Origin: JAIRTY01 sp050257395
GTDB lineage: Bacteria; Actinomycetota; Actinomycetes; Streptosporangiales; Streptosporangiaceae
Direction of reading: 5' to 3'
DNA length: 31,627 nt
Assembly (NCBI GenBank): GCA_050257395.1
Contig: JBLMWU010000234.1
Span: forward strand, 1 to 31,627
Below are positions 22,406 through 30,090 of this stretch, piece after piece. Under the pieces are notes generated by a model. The model made no database searches, was not told the origin of the DNA, and worked only from the letters and a program-made list of their open reading frames with translations. Positions within the stretch are counted from its first letter, which is position 1. Every line of letters begins with the position of its first letter. Made by a program: the position numbers and the translations under genes.

Positions 22406-23250
22406 TGCCATCGCAGGAGGTCAACCCCGAAGGGACCCCGCGTGCGGTGTTCGGCACGATGCTGCGCTGGTACCGGCAGCGGGCCGGGCTCAGCCAGGAC
22501 GTGCTGGGCGCCAGAGCGCACATGTCGGGAAAGACCATAAGCGCGTATGAGAACGGATGGCGCGTGCCCACCCGCCCGGCAACGTCCGACATCGACGCGG
22601 TCCCCGAATTACAGACCCACGGCGCCCTGACGCAGCTATGGGACAGTCTCAAGGACGGAATGAACTACCAGGCATTCCCGGCATGGTTCCAAGACTGGCC
22701 GGGCAAGGAAGCCCAGGCCGTTACGCTGCGGTCGTTCCAACCGCTGTTAGTGCCAGGACTGCTCCAGACCGAGCACTATGCTCGCGCCATCTTCCAGACA
22801 CGCTTCGGGCTCAGCGAAGACGAAATCGAGGCGAGGGTTGCAGCGCGGATGAAGAGGCAGGAAACCCTAGCTCGCGATCGGCCGCCAGCATTCTGGGTGA
22901 TCCTGGACGAAGCGTTGCTCAGCCGACCTGTGGGCGGCCGACACGTGATGCTCGAACAGATCGACCACCTCATCGATATGGCAAGGCGGCCCACGATCGC
23001 CATCGAGATCATCCCGGTGAGTGTGGGCGCACACGAGGGCTTGACGGGTGCTTTCACTATCGCCGACTTCGCGGACACACTAAACATCGCCTACCAGGAG
23101 GCTGCCGTAGGCGGGCAGCTCATTGACGACCGTGAGGACATCGCCGCGCTCGAGCTGACCTGGGCTACCCTGAGGCGCGAAACACTGCCACGGAAGGCCT
23201 CCCTGGCCGTACTGGAGGAGGCGGCAAAGACTTGGACCTCAGCGGCGTGA
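22405..23250 (+). CDS. XRE-family regulator with DUF5753 domain
   Basis: This 281-residue protein has an N-terminal XRE helix-turn-helix (about residues 14-65: LRWYRQRAGLSQDVLGARAH, then MSGKTISAYENGWRVP) and a C-terminal DUF5753 domain (about 95-275) recognisable by LLVPGLLQTEHYARAIF, FWVILDEALLSRPVGG and IEIIPVSVGAHEGLTGAF. Proteins of this type (for example WhiJ and Scr1) control development or antibiotic production in Streptomyces, usually together with a small DUF397 partner. That partner gene follows here with a 4-base GTGA overlap. The ATG at 22405 has AGAGGTG upstream. Codon use is a little less GC-biased than in the flanking enzymes. Confidence 0.92.
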   Translation: MPSQEVNPEGTPRAVFGTMLRWYRQRAGLSQDVLGARAHMSGKTISAYENGWRVPTRPATSDIDAVPELQTHGALTQLWDSLKDGMNYQAFPAWFQDWPGKEAQAVTLRSFQPLLVPGLLQTEHYARAIFQTRFGLSEDEIEARVAARMKRQETLARDRPPAFWVILDEALLSRPVGGRHVMLEQIDHLIDMARRPTIAIEIIPVSVGAHEGLTGAFTIADFADTLNIAYQEAAVGGQLIDDREDIAALELTWATLRRETLPRKASLAVLEEAAKTWTSAA

Positions 23251-23555
23251 ACTGGCGCAAGTCAAGTTACAGCACCAGCACCGGAGGCAACTGCTTGGAA
23301 GTCGGCATGACCTGGCACAAGTCGAGCTATAGCGCCAGCACCGGAGGCAACTGCGTAGAGGTCGGCATGGGCTGGCGCAAATCAAGCTACAGCGGTAGCA
23401 ACGGTGGTGACTGCGTAGAGGTCGCCCGTGCCGTTCCTGCCGAGGTGACGGTGCGGGACTCCAAAGATCCGGACGGCCCGGTGCTGGCGTTCTCCGGTGC
23501 GGAGTGGCAGACGTTCACCGCCCGGATCAAGTCCGGCGACCTCAGTCCGGGCTGA
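23247..23555 (+). CDS. DUF397-family protein with triplicated N-terminal motif
   Basis: The 102-residue product is a DUF397 protein, the usual partner of XRE/DUF5753 regulators. A normal member has one copy of W-R-K-S-S-Y-S...GGNCVEV followed by VAVRDSKDPDGPVL and a terminal helix. Here the first motif appears three times in tandem with an exact 20-residue period (W3, W23, W43: WRKSSYSTSTGGNCLEV, WHKSSYSASTGGNCVEV, WRKSSYSGSNGGDCVEV). VRDSKDPDGPVLAFSGAEWQ and the helix then occur once. The GTG at 23247 overlaps the upstream stop (GTGA), favouring it over a TTG at 23232. It probably modulates the XRE protein. The effect of the triplication is unknown. Confidence 0.9.
   Translation: MNWRKSSYSTSTGGNCLEVGMTWHKSSYSASTGGNCVEVGMGWRKSSYSGSNGGDCVEVARAVPAEVTVRDSKDPDGPVLAFSGAEWQTFTARIKSGDLSPG
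23253..23432 (+). repeat. three tandem 60-bp repeats in the DUF397 gene
   Basis: Units start at 23253, 23313 and 23373, each encoding 20 residues from Trp to the residue before the next Trp. The DNA copies differ mainly at third codon positions (for example TCAAGTTAC, TCGAGCTAT, TCAAGCTAC), so the protein motif has been kept while silent sites drifted. That points to an old duplication under selection. Confidence 0.9.
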
Positions 23556-23695
23556 GCGGCCCGTTGGGCCGCCGCGAGACGGCCCCACCAGCGCAGCCGG
23601 GACCGGTCAACCCGTGACCTGTGCCCTGCCAGATCGGGCCCAAAGCCCGCCTCCCATGCCCGGACACGGAGCGATCCTCGGGCGAGGGGAGGTGA

Positions 23696-23839
23696 ATGGT
23701 CATCGCTGACGACAAGCCAGACAAGCCATATCCCCCGCGCTGGGTGGCGATTTACATACTGGTCCTCCTGCTGGGCGTCATCGTGTGGATCATCCTCGTT
23801 GTCGCGCACGGGGGCACACCCTGGACCCGCCCGTGGTGA
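23696..23839 (+). CDS. small single-pass membrane protein
   Basis: A 47-residue frame has an excellent ribosome-binding site (GAGGGGAGG) just before the ATG at 23696. The product has a charged N-terminus (MVIADDKPDKPYPPRW), one strong membrane helix (VAIYILVLLLGVIVWIILVV) and a short tail (AHGGTPWTRPW). The aromatic belts at both ends of the helix are typical of true membrane proteins. It follows the DUF397 gene by 140 bases on the same strand. No family is known to me. It could be a small regulator or subunit. Confidence 0.65.
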   Translation: MVIADDKPDKPYPPRWVAIYILVLLLGVIVWIILVVAHGGTPWTRPW

Positions 23840-23915
23840 CGGCCGCCTCAGCCTGGGTTGACCGCCGGCCGGGGCCTGCCCGACCCGACTTGGGCCACCA
23901 ATGCGTCATGGTCAC

Positions 23916-24368
23916 TCAGCGTTCGAGCCGGGCGAGCGCAATCGCCGCCGCGGTCGCCTGCTGAGGCTCGCGGGTGACCTCTATCCGGTCCACCGACTTG
24001 ACGCTCAGAAAGCAGTCCCACTCGGAGGGTCCGACCAGCCGCGGGAAGCCAGCGGGTCGGGGGCTCGCGGCTCCTTCGTGCTCGAGCGCAAGGAGCACCC
24101 GCTCATCCTCCGCTTGCTCGCGGGTGAGCACGGCGATGTACTCGCCGGAGGCGACCGTGACATAGCCGGCCTCGCCGGCAGCGCCAGCGAGCGCGAGCAG
24201 GGTCCGGAGCCGCACCCCGCGCCAGCGTTCACCGAGCCGGCTCCAGCCCTCGCGGCAGTGAAAGTCCGCGACCAGCTCGGCGTCCATCAAAGAGCGCAGC
24301 TCTGCCAGTGCGAGGCGAGCGGGCCGCTCGACGTCGCCACAGATTGAAAGCGGGACGCTGGAAGTCAT
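23916..24368 (-). CDS. small molybdopterin-binding (sulfite oxidase-type) domain protein
   Basis: The 150-residue protein matches the core of the oxidoreductase molybdopterin-binding domain (sulfite oxidase/YedY family). C38 in ADFHCREGW corresponds to the cysteine that ligates molybdenum, and WSRLGERWRGVRLRTLLALA is the characteristic follow-on. YVTVASGEYIAVLTREQA and GGP-type region GFPRLVGPSEWDCFLSVKSVDRIEV complete the fold. Full enzymes are 300 residues or more and carry extra domains, signal peptides or a haem partner; none is present, so it is a minimal cytoplasmic version. The ATG at 24368 fits. It is divergent from a MarR gene 85 bases away. Catalysis is likely but unproven. Confidence 0.8.
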   Translation of the reverse strand: MTSSVPLSICGDVERPARLALAELRSLMDAELVADFHCREGWSRLGERWRGVRLRTLLALAGAAGEAGYVTVASGEYIAVLTREQAEDERVLLALEHEGAASPRPAGFPRLVGPSEWDCFLSVKSVDRIEVTREPQQATAAAIALARLER

Positions 24369-24453
24369 CTGCGCTCGATTCTACGGCCGGCTGCCGGCCC
24401 AGGGCGCGCGGTGGCCGGGCCGGCGCAGCCAGGCCACCTGCGATGATTTGGGG

Positions 24454-24924
24454 GTGATCACGTCCGGTGAGCCGCCGCAGGCTGAGGATCCGCCGCAGCC
24501 GCGGATCAGCTACGTGGTGGCGCGGCTGGAACGGGCGATCCGGAAGGCGATCAACGCGCAGGTCAGGCCGTACGGGCTGACCACCCTGCAATACACCACG
24601 CTGAGCGTGCTGGGGGCCAGGGGCGAGCTGTCGAACGCGCAGCTGGCCCGGCGGGCGTACATGACCCCGCAGTCGATGAGCGAGGTCATCGACGCGCTGC
24701 AGGCGCGCGGGCTGGTCGAGCGCAGCACGCTGCCCCACCACCGGCGCGTGTTCCCGGCCACCCTGACCGCGCAGGGCCGCGAGGTACTGGCCGCCTGCGA
24801 CGAGGCGGTGGCCGCGGTCGAGCAGAAGATGCTCGCCGACCTCGGCCCGGACGAGCAGCGCATCCTCCGCGACGGCCTGCTCAAGGCGGTCCGCGCGCTG
24901 CACGCGGGCTTCCCCGAGCACTGA
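24454..24924 (+). CDS. MarR-family transcriptional regulator
   Basis: The 156-residue protein is a typical MarR dimeric winged-helix regulator. RISYVVARLERAIRKAINAQ is the N-terminal dimer helix. LTTLQYTTLSVLGARGELSN leads into the helix-turn-helix AQLARRAYMTPQSMSEVIDAL, and ARGLVERSTLPHHRRVFPATLT is the wing. The C-terminal helices EVLAACDEAVAAVEQKML and RILRDGLLKAVRAL complete the dimer. The GTG at 24454 is used; a TTG two codons upstream is the alternative. It is divergent from the molybdopterin-domain gene, which it may regulate, and convergent with a TetR gene. The ligand is unknown. Confidence 0.9.
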   Translation: MITSGEPPQAEDPPQPRISYVVARLERAIRKAINAQVRPYGLTTLQYTTLSVLGARGELSNAQLARRAYMTPQSMSEVIDALQARGLVERSTLPHHRRVFPATLTAQGREVLAACDEAVAAVEQKMLADLGPDEQRILRDGLLKAVRALHAGFPEH

Positions 24925-24941
24925 CCTGGGCCGGGATCTGG

Positions 24942-24988
24942 CCCCGGGCGGCGGCACGCCGCGCTACCCGCGGGTACCCGTCCCGGGG
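24942..24988. terminator. probable bidirectional terminator between convergent genes
   Basis: CCCCGGG (24942-24948) pairs with CCCGGGG (24982-24988), enclosing GCGGC-AC-GCCGC and the palindrome TACCCGCGGGTA. This nested GC-rich structure lies between the stops of the convergent MarR and TetR genes. It has no U-tract. Confidence 0.45.
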
Positions 24989-25047
24989 AAGCGGATTCGC
25001 GCACCAGCCGGGGGCGTGGCGTGGCCCGGCGCCGGTACTTCATGGGG

Positions 25048-25677
25048 CTATGCGTCACGGGATGCGGGGAACAGGCGGCCCAGGTGGTAGTCGATGACGG
25101 CCTGCGCTTGCCCGGCCGAGGACTGCCCAGCGAGGACGCTCGTGCCCAGGCCCGCGGACATGGCCAGCAGGCTGAGGGCCTCCAGGTCGGGGTCCAGGCG
25201 GGCGGGCGTGTCACCGGCGGCCTGGGCGGCCCGCAGCTGGGCGGCCACCACGTCGATCACCGCGCCCGAGTTCTTGACGAGGGGCTCGATCGCCAGCGCC
25301 GGATCGGTCAGCGAGAGCGCCAGGTAGGCCGTGTAGAGGACGGTGAAGGTGCGCCGCTCGTGGTCCGCGGGCAGGCCTTCGGTCAGGATGGCCGCGATAA
25401 TGTCGCGCGGGCTGGCCGGCCCGCCTGACGGGCCGGCCTGACTGAGCCGCGCCCGGGCAAGCACCCGCTCGCCGAACCTGGCCGCCAGCTGCTGCATGGC
25501 GGCCAGCAGGAGTTCTTCCTTGGTGCCGAAGTAGTACTGGACCAGCCGCACCGACACGCCGGCTTCGGCCGCGACCTCGCGCATCCCGGTGGCGTGCAGC
25601 CCGCGCGTGGTGGCCGCCCGCAGCAGGGCGTCCGCGATCTGCCGCCGCCGTTCCGCGTGGTCGACCCGCTTCGGCAC
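25048..25677 (-). CDS. TetR-family regulator (BetI-like C-terminus)
   Basis: The 209-residue protein has a TetR DNA-binding domain (HAERRRQIADALLRAATTRG, then GMREVAAEAGVSVRLVQYYFGTKEELLL, helix-turn-helix at about 32-52) and a C-terminal ligand/dimer domain of the BetI type. It is divergent from an alpha/beta hydrolase, and the 88 bases between the two starts contain a perfect 26-bp palindrome (25712-25737). That palindrome is almost certainly its operator, giving control of both genes. The effector may be a substrate or product of the hydrolase. Confidence 0.92.
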   Translation of the reverse strand: MPKRVDHAERRRQIADALLRAATTRGLHATGMREVAAEAGVSVRLVQYYFGTKEELLLAAMQQLAARFGERVLARARLSQAGPSGGPASPRDIIAAILTEGLPADHERRTFTVLYTAYLALSLTDPALAIEPLVKNSGAVIDVVAAQLRAAQAAGDTPARLDPDLEALSLLAMSAGLGTSVLAGQSSAGQAQAVIDYHLGRLFPASRDA

Positions 25678-25711
25678 CTGCTCACCGTACCCGTCACTGG
25701 CCCGCCCGATG

Positions 25712-25737
25712 GTTTATGATACGCTCGTATCATAAAC
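25712..25737. promoter_or_regulatory. perfect palindromic operator between TetR and hydrolase genes
   Basis: GTTTATGATACG and CGTATCATAAAC are perfect 12-base arms around CT. TATGAT occurs on both strands (25715-25720 forward, 25734-25729 reverse), so face-to-face -10 elements lie inside the operator and a bound TetR dimer would block both promoters. The AT-rich block stands out from GC-rich surroundings. Confidence 0.88.
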
Positions 25738-25765
25738 GGCAGACCCAGCCGTGGGGAGGCGGGAC

Positions 25766-26680
25766 ATGCTCGGGCTCAAGCGCATCACCGGTGCGGCAGA
25801 CCTCGCATCCGGGGGCGAGCCGGGATCGTGGACAGACGACGCAGCGCGCGAGAGGTTCATGGCCGCGTACGAGCGGGCCTTCGCGCTGTGGCCGCAGCCG
25901 TGCGAGGAGTTCGACGTCGAGACCGCGACCGCGACCACGCGGGTGCACGCCTACCGGCCCCATCCCGGCGGGGACGCGGTCGTCCTGCTCACCGGCGCCG
26001 GGTTCAACGCGTCCAGCTGGTACCCGCACGTTGCCGCGCTCGCGGAGGCCGGCCCGGTGTACGGGATCGATATGCCCGGCGACCCGAACCCCAGCGTCGC
26101 GCGCGCCCTGATCACTCCCCCGGAGAACTGCGCCGCGTGGCTGGACGAGCTCCTGGGCACGCTCAGCGACCGCCCGGTGCACCTGGTCGGCTTCTCCTAC
26201 GGCGGCTGGGTCGCCATGAACCAGGCGATCCGCGCGCCCGGCCGGGTCGCCTCCATCACGCTGCTCGACCCCGCTGGGCTGACCAAGCTCGACGCCCGCT
26301 TCTGGTTCTGGCTCTCCATCAGCGGCCTGGCCTGCCTGGCCCCGGTGCAGCTGCGCCGCCGCCTCGCCCGCTGGCTGGACAGCCCGCCCATGGCGGAGCC
26401 GGAGCTGGTGCCGCTCATGTGGGCGGGCATCCGCGGCTACCACGCCGAGCCCAAGTTCCCCGGCGTCCTCACCGACGGCGAGCTCCGCGCGATCGGCGTG
26501 CCGGCCCTGCTGGTGACCGGCGGGCGCAGCTCCCTGCTCACCCCGGCAGAGGCCCGCGCCCGGGGAAGCCTCATGCGCGCGGAGATCGCCGTCGTGCCCG
26601 GCAGCCACGGCGGCTTCAGCCGGATCGCCGAGCTGAACAACCGGATCGCCGCCTTCATCAAAGCCCACGCCACCGATTAG
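25766..26680 (+). CDS. alpha/beta hydrolase
   Basis: This 304-residue enzyme has the alpha/beta-hydrolase fold. The oxyanion-hole strand is VVLLTGAGFNASSWYP, the nucleophile elbow is GFSYGG (S144), and the base is the histidine in VVPGSHGGF near the C-terminus; the acid is probably in the segment after PALLVTGGRSSLLTP, where the expected Asp is not obvious. There is no signal peptide. The ATG at 25766 is chosen for GGGAGG seven bases upstream. It is under a divergent TetR with a perfect operator, suggesting an inducible small-molecule hydrolase. Substrate unknown. Confidence 0.88.
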   Translation: MLGLKRITGAADLASGGEPGSWTDDAARERFMAAYERAFALWPQPCEEFDVETATATTRVHAYRPHPGGDAVVLLTGAGFNASSWYPHVAALAEAGPVYGIDMPGDPNPSVARALITPPENCAAWLDELLGTLSDRPVHLVGFSYGGWVAMNQAIRAPGRVASITLLDPAGLTKLDARFWFWLSISGLACLAPVQLRRRLARWLDSPPMAEPELVPLMWAGIRGYHAEPKFPGVLTDGELRAIGVPALLVTGGRSSLLTPAEARARGSLMRAEIAVVPGSHGGFSRIAELNNRIAAFIKAHATD

Positions 26681-26731
26681 TTCCGCGGCCCCTGTCCGTC
26701 CAACCTCTCGGCGGTGGCGTATGGAGCCCCC

Positions 26732-27262
26732 ATGACGGGCAGGAGCATGGACATGACCGGCACCCGGCCTCCGGAGGACCAGGTTCTGCTGGACTTCCTC
26801 GCCGCTCAGCGCGACGCGGTACTTTCCATCGTGGCGGGCCTGGACGAGGAGGCCTGGCAACGGCCGGCCGTACCGTCGGGCTGGACGCCGGCCGGGCTGG
26901 TCGAGCACCTGGGAGGCGCCGAGCGGCACTGGTTCCAGGGCGTCGTGACCGGCTCCTATGCACCGCTGCCCTGGGATGAGGGCCGGCCTCCCTATGACCC
27001 GCAGGCAGCGTTCGCCTGTGACCGGCCGTCAGCGGAGATCATCAGCTTCTACCGTGACCAGTGCGCGCGCTCGGATGCGGTGCTGGCGGTGACGCCGCTG
27101 TCGGCGGCGCCACGCGGCAGGCACGGCGACCCGGAGATGGACGAACCGCCGAACGTGCGCTGGGTCGTGCTGCACATGATCGAGGAGACCGCGCGGCATG
27201 CCGGTCACCTGGACATCGCCAGGGAACTGATTGACGGCCAGACCGGGCTCGGGCCGCGCTGA
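26732..27262 (+). CDS. DinB-like DUF664 protein (possible mycothiol-dependent enzyme)
   Basis: The 176-residue protein has the four-helix DinB/DUF664 pattern. LLDFLAAQRDAVLSIVAGLD is the first helix, LVEHLGGAERHWF carries the first metal histidine, and VVLHMIEETARHAGHLDIARE carries two more. This H...H-x3-H triad binds a divalent metal in the superfamily, which includes mycothiol- and bacillithiol-dependent transferases and isomerases. DUF664 members are abundant in mycothiol-making actinobacteria. The ATG at 26732 has GGAGCC upstream; an ATG at 26753 is an alternative. It is 51 bases downstream of the alpha/beta hydrolase on the same strand and may be co-transcribed with it. Specific activity unknown. 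Confidence 0.87.
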   Translation: MTGRSMDMTGTRPPEDQVLLDFLAAQRDAVLSIVAGLDEEAWQRPAVPSGWTPAGLVEHLGGAERHWFQGVVTGSYAPLPWDEGRPPYDPQAAFACDRPSAEIISFYRDQCARSDAVLAVTPLSAAPRGRHGDPEMDEPPNVRWVVLHMIEETARHAGHLDIARELIDGQTGLGPR

Positions 27263-27343
27263 CCGGCCGGACGCCATCACTGCCGCGAGTCCCCCGGGCC
27301 ACGGCCGGCAACGCCGGCGCACCGGCCCGATAAAAGCCGGGGT

Positions 27344-27373
27344 CAGGCTACCTGTTTATTGACAGGTAACCTG
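27344..27373 (+). promoter_or_regulatory. palindromic operator carrying a consensus -35 element
   Basis: ACCTGT and ACAGGT (27350-27355, 27362-27367) flank TTATTG, with outer arms CAGG and CCTG extending the symmetry to 30 bases. The consensus -35 TTGACA (27359-27364) lies inside the right arm, with TACTTT (27383-27388) 18 bases downstream as a possible -10. A repressor bound here would block transcription of the secreted hydrolase gene. No regulator gene is adjacent on this side. Confidence 0.7.
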
Positions 27374-27445
27374 ATACTGCCGTACTTTCGCGTCGTCCCG
27401 GTGTCCCGCTGGCCTGTGCCGCGGGCGTCCCACGCGGAGGTGGGT

Positions 27446-28828
27446 ATGCGACGGCGGACGGCGATCTTCGGCGCGGCACTGCTGCTGGCGGCGACCACGG
27501 GGACGGCCGCCGCCGGCCTGGCCCCGGCGGCCGCGAGCACCCCCGGCACCCACGTCACCGGCACCCTGCCGGACGGCGCCAGCTGGATCGCCGACCTCCC
27601 GTCGCCGTGGAACGGCACGCTGCTGCTCTACAGCCACGGCTTCGGCCCGCTGACCGCCGCCGACGCACCGGACCCGGCGACCGCCACCGCCCTGCTGGCG
27701 CGCGGGTACGCGCTGGCCGGCTCGTCCTATGACCCCAGCGGCTCGATGTGGGCACTGAACAGCGCGGTCCGCGACCAGTTCCAGACGCTGCAGGCGGTGG
27801 AGCAGGGCGTGCTGCCAGGCCGGCCAGCTCACGTGCTGGCGTTCGGGACCTCGATGGGCGGCCTGATCAGCTCCCTGGAGGCACAGCAGGGTGCGGGCCG
27901 CATCAACGGCGCGCTGACCACCTGCGGGATCGTGGCCGGGGCGATCAACCTGAACAACTACCAGCTCGACGGGGAGTACGCGATCGCCCGCCTGCTCGCG
28001 CCCGGCCAGCAGATCCCGCTGGTCCGCTTCCCCAGCGAGGGCCAGGCCATCGCCAGCGCGCAGGCGCTGACCACCGCCGCGACCCAGGCACAGCAGACCG
28101 CCGCCGGCCGCGCCCGGCTCGCGCTCGCGATGGCGTTCCTCAACGTGTCGCCGTGGGGGTCCGGGGCGCAGCCGCCCCCGGCCAGCGACCCCACCGCCCA
28201 GGAAGCCGGGCAGTACCAGCTCTACTTCGGCGGCTCCCCGGTCCTGAACTTCATCGTCGGCGCCCGGCCCGCCATCGAGCTCGCCGCGGGCGGGAACGGC
28301 TCCTGGACCAGGGGCGTGAACTTCGCGGCGGCCCTCGCCTCCTCCCCCTACCGCCCCGAGGTCGCCGCCCTGTACCGGGCCGCGGGCCTGAACCTGGGCG
28401 CCGACCTCGCCACCCTGACCCACGACGCCGATATCACCGCCGACCCGGGCGCGCTGGCGTCGCTGACGGCCACCTCGGTCCCCACCGGGCGGCTCGAGGT
28501 CCCCGAGCTCGACCTGCACACGATCTCCGACCAGCTCGTGCCGGTCCAGCAGGAGAACTTCTACGCCGCCCGGGTCCGGGCCGCGGGCAGCGACCCGCTG
28601 CTGCGGCAGGCCTTCGTGGAGCGGATCGGGCACTGCAACTTCACGCCGGCCGAACTGGTGGCCGGGGTGCTGGCGATCGGGCACCGGGTGGCCACCGGCC
28701 GCTGGGGCAGCGCAGCGCAGCCTGCCTCGCTCCAGCGGACGGCCCTCAGCCTCGGCCTGGGCGGCGCCGCCTTCATCCCCTACCAGCCGGCCCGGCTCAC
28801 CGGAACCAACAGCCCGCTACCCGGCTGA
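27446..28828 (+). CDS. secreted alpha/beta hydrolase
   Basis: The 460-residue protein starts with a clear Sec-type signal peptide (MRRRTAIFGAALLLAATTGT, then an alanine-rich stretch to about residue 31). The mature part has a Y-S-H-G oxyanion region (LLLYSHGFGPL), the nucleophile S136 in FGTSMGG, a plausible acid in LHTISDQLVPVQQ and a base in RIGHCNFTPAE. Length and pattern suit a DUF-like secreted serine hydrolase or peptidase of actinobacteria, but I cannot name the substrate. The ATG at 27446 has GGAGGTG upstream and opens the signal peptide, although the frame extends left. Its promoter lies in a palindromic operator (27344-27373). It is convergent with the P450 gene, 16 bases apart. Confidence 0.87.
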   Translation: MRRRTAIFGAALLLAATTGTAAAGLAPAAASTPGTHVTGTLPDGASWIADLPSPWNGTLLLYSHGFGPLTAADAPDPATATALLARGYALAGSSYDPSGSMWALNSAVRDQFQTLQAVEQGVLPGRPAHVLAFGTSMGGLISSLEAQQGAGRINGALTTCGIVAGAINLNNYQLDGEYAIARLLAPGQQIPLVRFPSEGQAIASAQALTTAATQAQQTAAGRARLALAMAFLNVSPWGSGAQPPPASDPTAQEAGQYQLYFGGSPVLNFIVGARPAIELAAGGNGSWTRGVNFAAALASSPYRPEVAALYRAAGLNLGADLATLTHDADITADPGALASLTATSVPTGRLEVPELDLHTISDQLVPVQQENFYAARVRAAGSDPLLRQAFVERIGHCNFTPAELVAGVLAIGHRVATGRWGSAAQPASLQRTALSLGLGGAAFIPYQPARLTGTNSPLPG

Positions 28829-28844
28829 CGAGGCGCCACCCGGT

Positions 28845-30026
28845 TCACAGGGTCACGGGCAGGGATATCAGCCGCCAGCTGCCCGGGTCGGGGGCCCGCT
28901 GCGGCTCGCCTGCGAGCGCCAGGTCCGGGAACCGGCGCAGCAGCGCCGCCAGTGCGGCCTGGGTCTGCACCCGGGCCAGGGCAGCGCCGAGGCAGAAATG
29001 CGGGCCGTGGGCGTAGGCCAGGTGACCCAGTGCCTGGGCGGGCCTGCGCAGGTCGAGCCGGTCCGGGTCGGTGAACACCCGGGGATCCCGGTTCGCCGCG
29101 GCGATCGCGGCGGTGACCGGCTCGCCCTTGCGGATGAGCACCCCCGCCAGGTCCACGTCCTCCTGGGCGTAGCGCGGGATGGTCAGCAGCTGCGGCCCGC
29201 ACCAGCGGGTCAGCTCCTCCACGGCGCCGGGCAGCAGGCCCGGATCCGCGCGCAGCATGGCGAGCTGCCCGGGGTGAGCCAGCAGGACCGCCACCGCATT
29301 GGCGATCAGGTTCACCGGGGTCTGCCCGGCCAGGACCAGGTGCCAGATCAGCGTGACCAGTTCGGTCTCGGTCAGCCGGTCGTCCTGGCCGTGGGCGCGG
29401 ATCAGCAGGGAGACGAGGTCGCCCGCTGGCTCCGCGAGCCTGCGCGCGACCGCCGCCTTGGCGCCGTCGATGATGCCCGGGATGGCCGCGGCGAACCGCT
29501 GCCCGTGCCCGGCCGCGACCGCGGCGCCGTACTCGTGCCAGCGAGGGCGGTCAGCGGCAGGGATCCCCACCAGTTCGCAGATCACCTCGACGGGCAGTGG
29601 CCGCGCGAAGTGCGCCACCAGATCGGCCGTGCCGCCGGCCGCATGGCCGGGCAGGTCCGCCAGCAGGTTCGCCACCAGCGGCTCGATCCGCGGCCGGAAC
29701 CTGGCAGCCCGGCGGGCGGTGAAGGCCGGCGAGACGAGCCGGCGCAGCCGGGCGTGCTCGGCCCCTTCCAGCTCCTGCATGGTCCGCATATAGGGCTCAC
29801 AGTCCCGGGGCACCTCGGGCCGCAGGTAGCTGCCGCCGGTGAGGGCGAATCGCCGGTCGCCCAGCATCGCCCTGGCACTCTCGTACCGCAGCACCGCCCA
29901 CATGGCACGCATGCCCGGGATCACCAGCCGCGCCAGCGGCGAGCGCTCCCGGATCCGCCCGCACGCCGTGAAGGGGTCCCGCAGCACCTGCGGGTCGGAC
30001 AGGTCGATCTCCGGCACTGCGGCCAT
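28845..30026 (-). CDS. cytochrome P450
   Basis: This 393-residue soluble bacterial P450 has the haem-binding loop HGPHFCLG with C345 as the iron ligand, the ExxR motif E271-L-T-R274, and the I-helix AGQTP (233-237) in place of the common A-G-x-E-T, with Thr kept for oxygen activation. It fits class I enzymes that need a ferredoxin and reductase, none of which is encoded nearby. The ATG at 30026 is preceded by GGAGGACGG. It is divergent from a TetR-type gene, whose product probably controls it. Such stand-alone P450s oxidise secondary metabolites or foreign compounds; the substrate is unknown. Confidence 0.95.
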   Translation of the reverse strand: MAAVPEIDLSDPQVLRDPFTACGRIRERSPLARLVIPGMRAMWAVLRYESARAMLGDRRFALTGGSYLRPEVPRDCEPYMRTMQELEGAEHARLRRLVSPAFTARRAARFRPRIEPLVANLLADLPGHAAGGTADLVAHFARPLPVEVICELVGIPAADRPRWHEYGAAVAAGHGQRFAAAIPGIIDGAKAAVARRLAEPAGDLVSLLIRAHGQDDRLTETELVTLIWHLVLAGQTPVNLIANAVAVLLAHPGQLAMLRADPGLLPGAVEELTRWCGPQLLTIPRYAQEDVDLAGVLIRKGEPVTAAIAAANRDPRVFTDPDRLDLRRPAQALGHLAYAHGPHFCLGAALARVQTQAALAALLRRFPDLALAGEPQRAPDPGSWRLISLPVTL

Positions 30027-30052
30027 CCGTCCTCCAGTTGAGATGCTATGAT

Positions 30053-30071
30053 CAGATGTTCATATCATCTG
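30053..30071. promoter_or_regulatory. inverted repeat in P450/TetR divergent promoter
   Basis: CAGATG and CATCTG form perfect 6-base arms around TTCATAT in the AT-rich centre of the 89-base divergent region. It is a likely TetR operator. The nearby TATCTT (30083-30088) may be the -10 of the TetR gene. Confidence 0.55.
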
Positions 30072-30090
30072 GATGATGACGGTATCTTAG

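Noticed and set aside
23253..23432. 60-bp tandem repeats considered as a CRISPR-like array
   Set aside because: Units are contiguous without spacers and lie in frame inside a DUF397 gene.
27343..27618. Leftward frame over the operator and start of the secreted hydrolase
   Set aside because: Antisense to a well-supported signal peptide; no domain.
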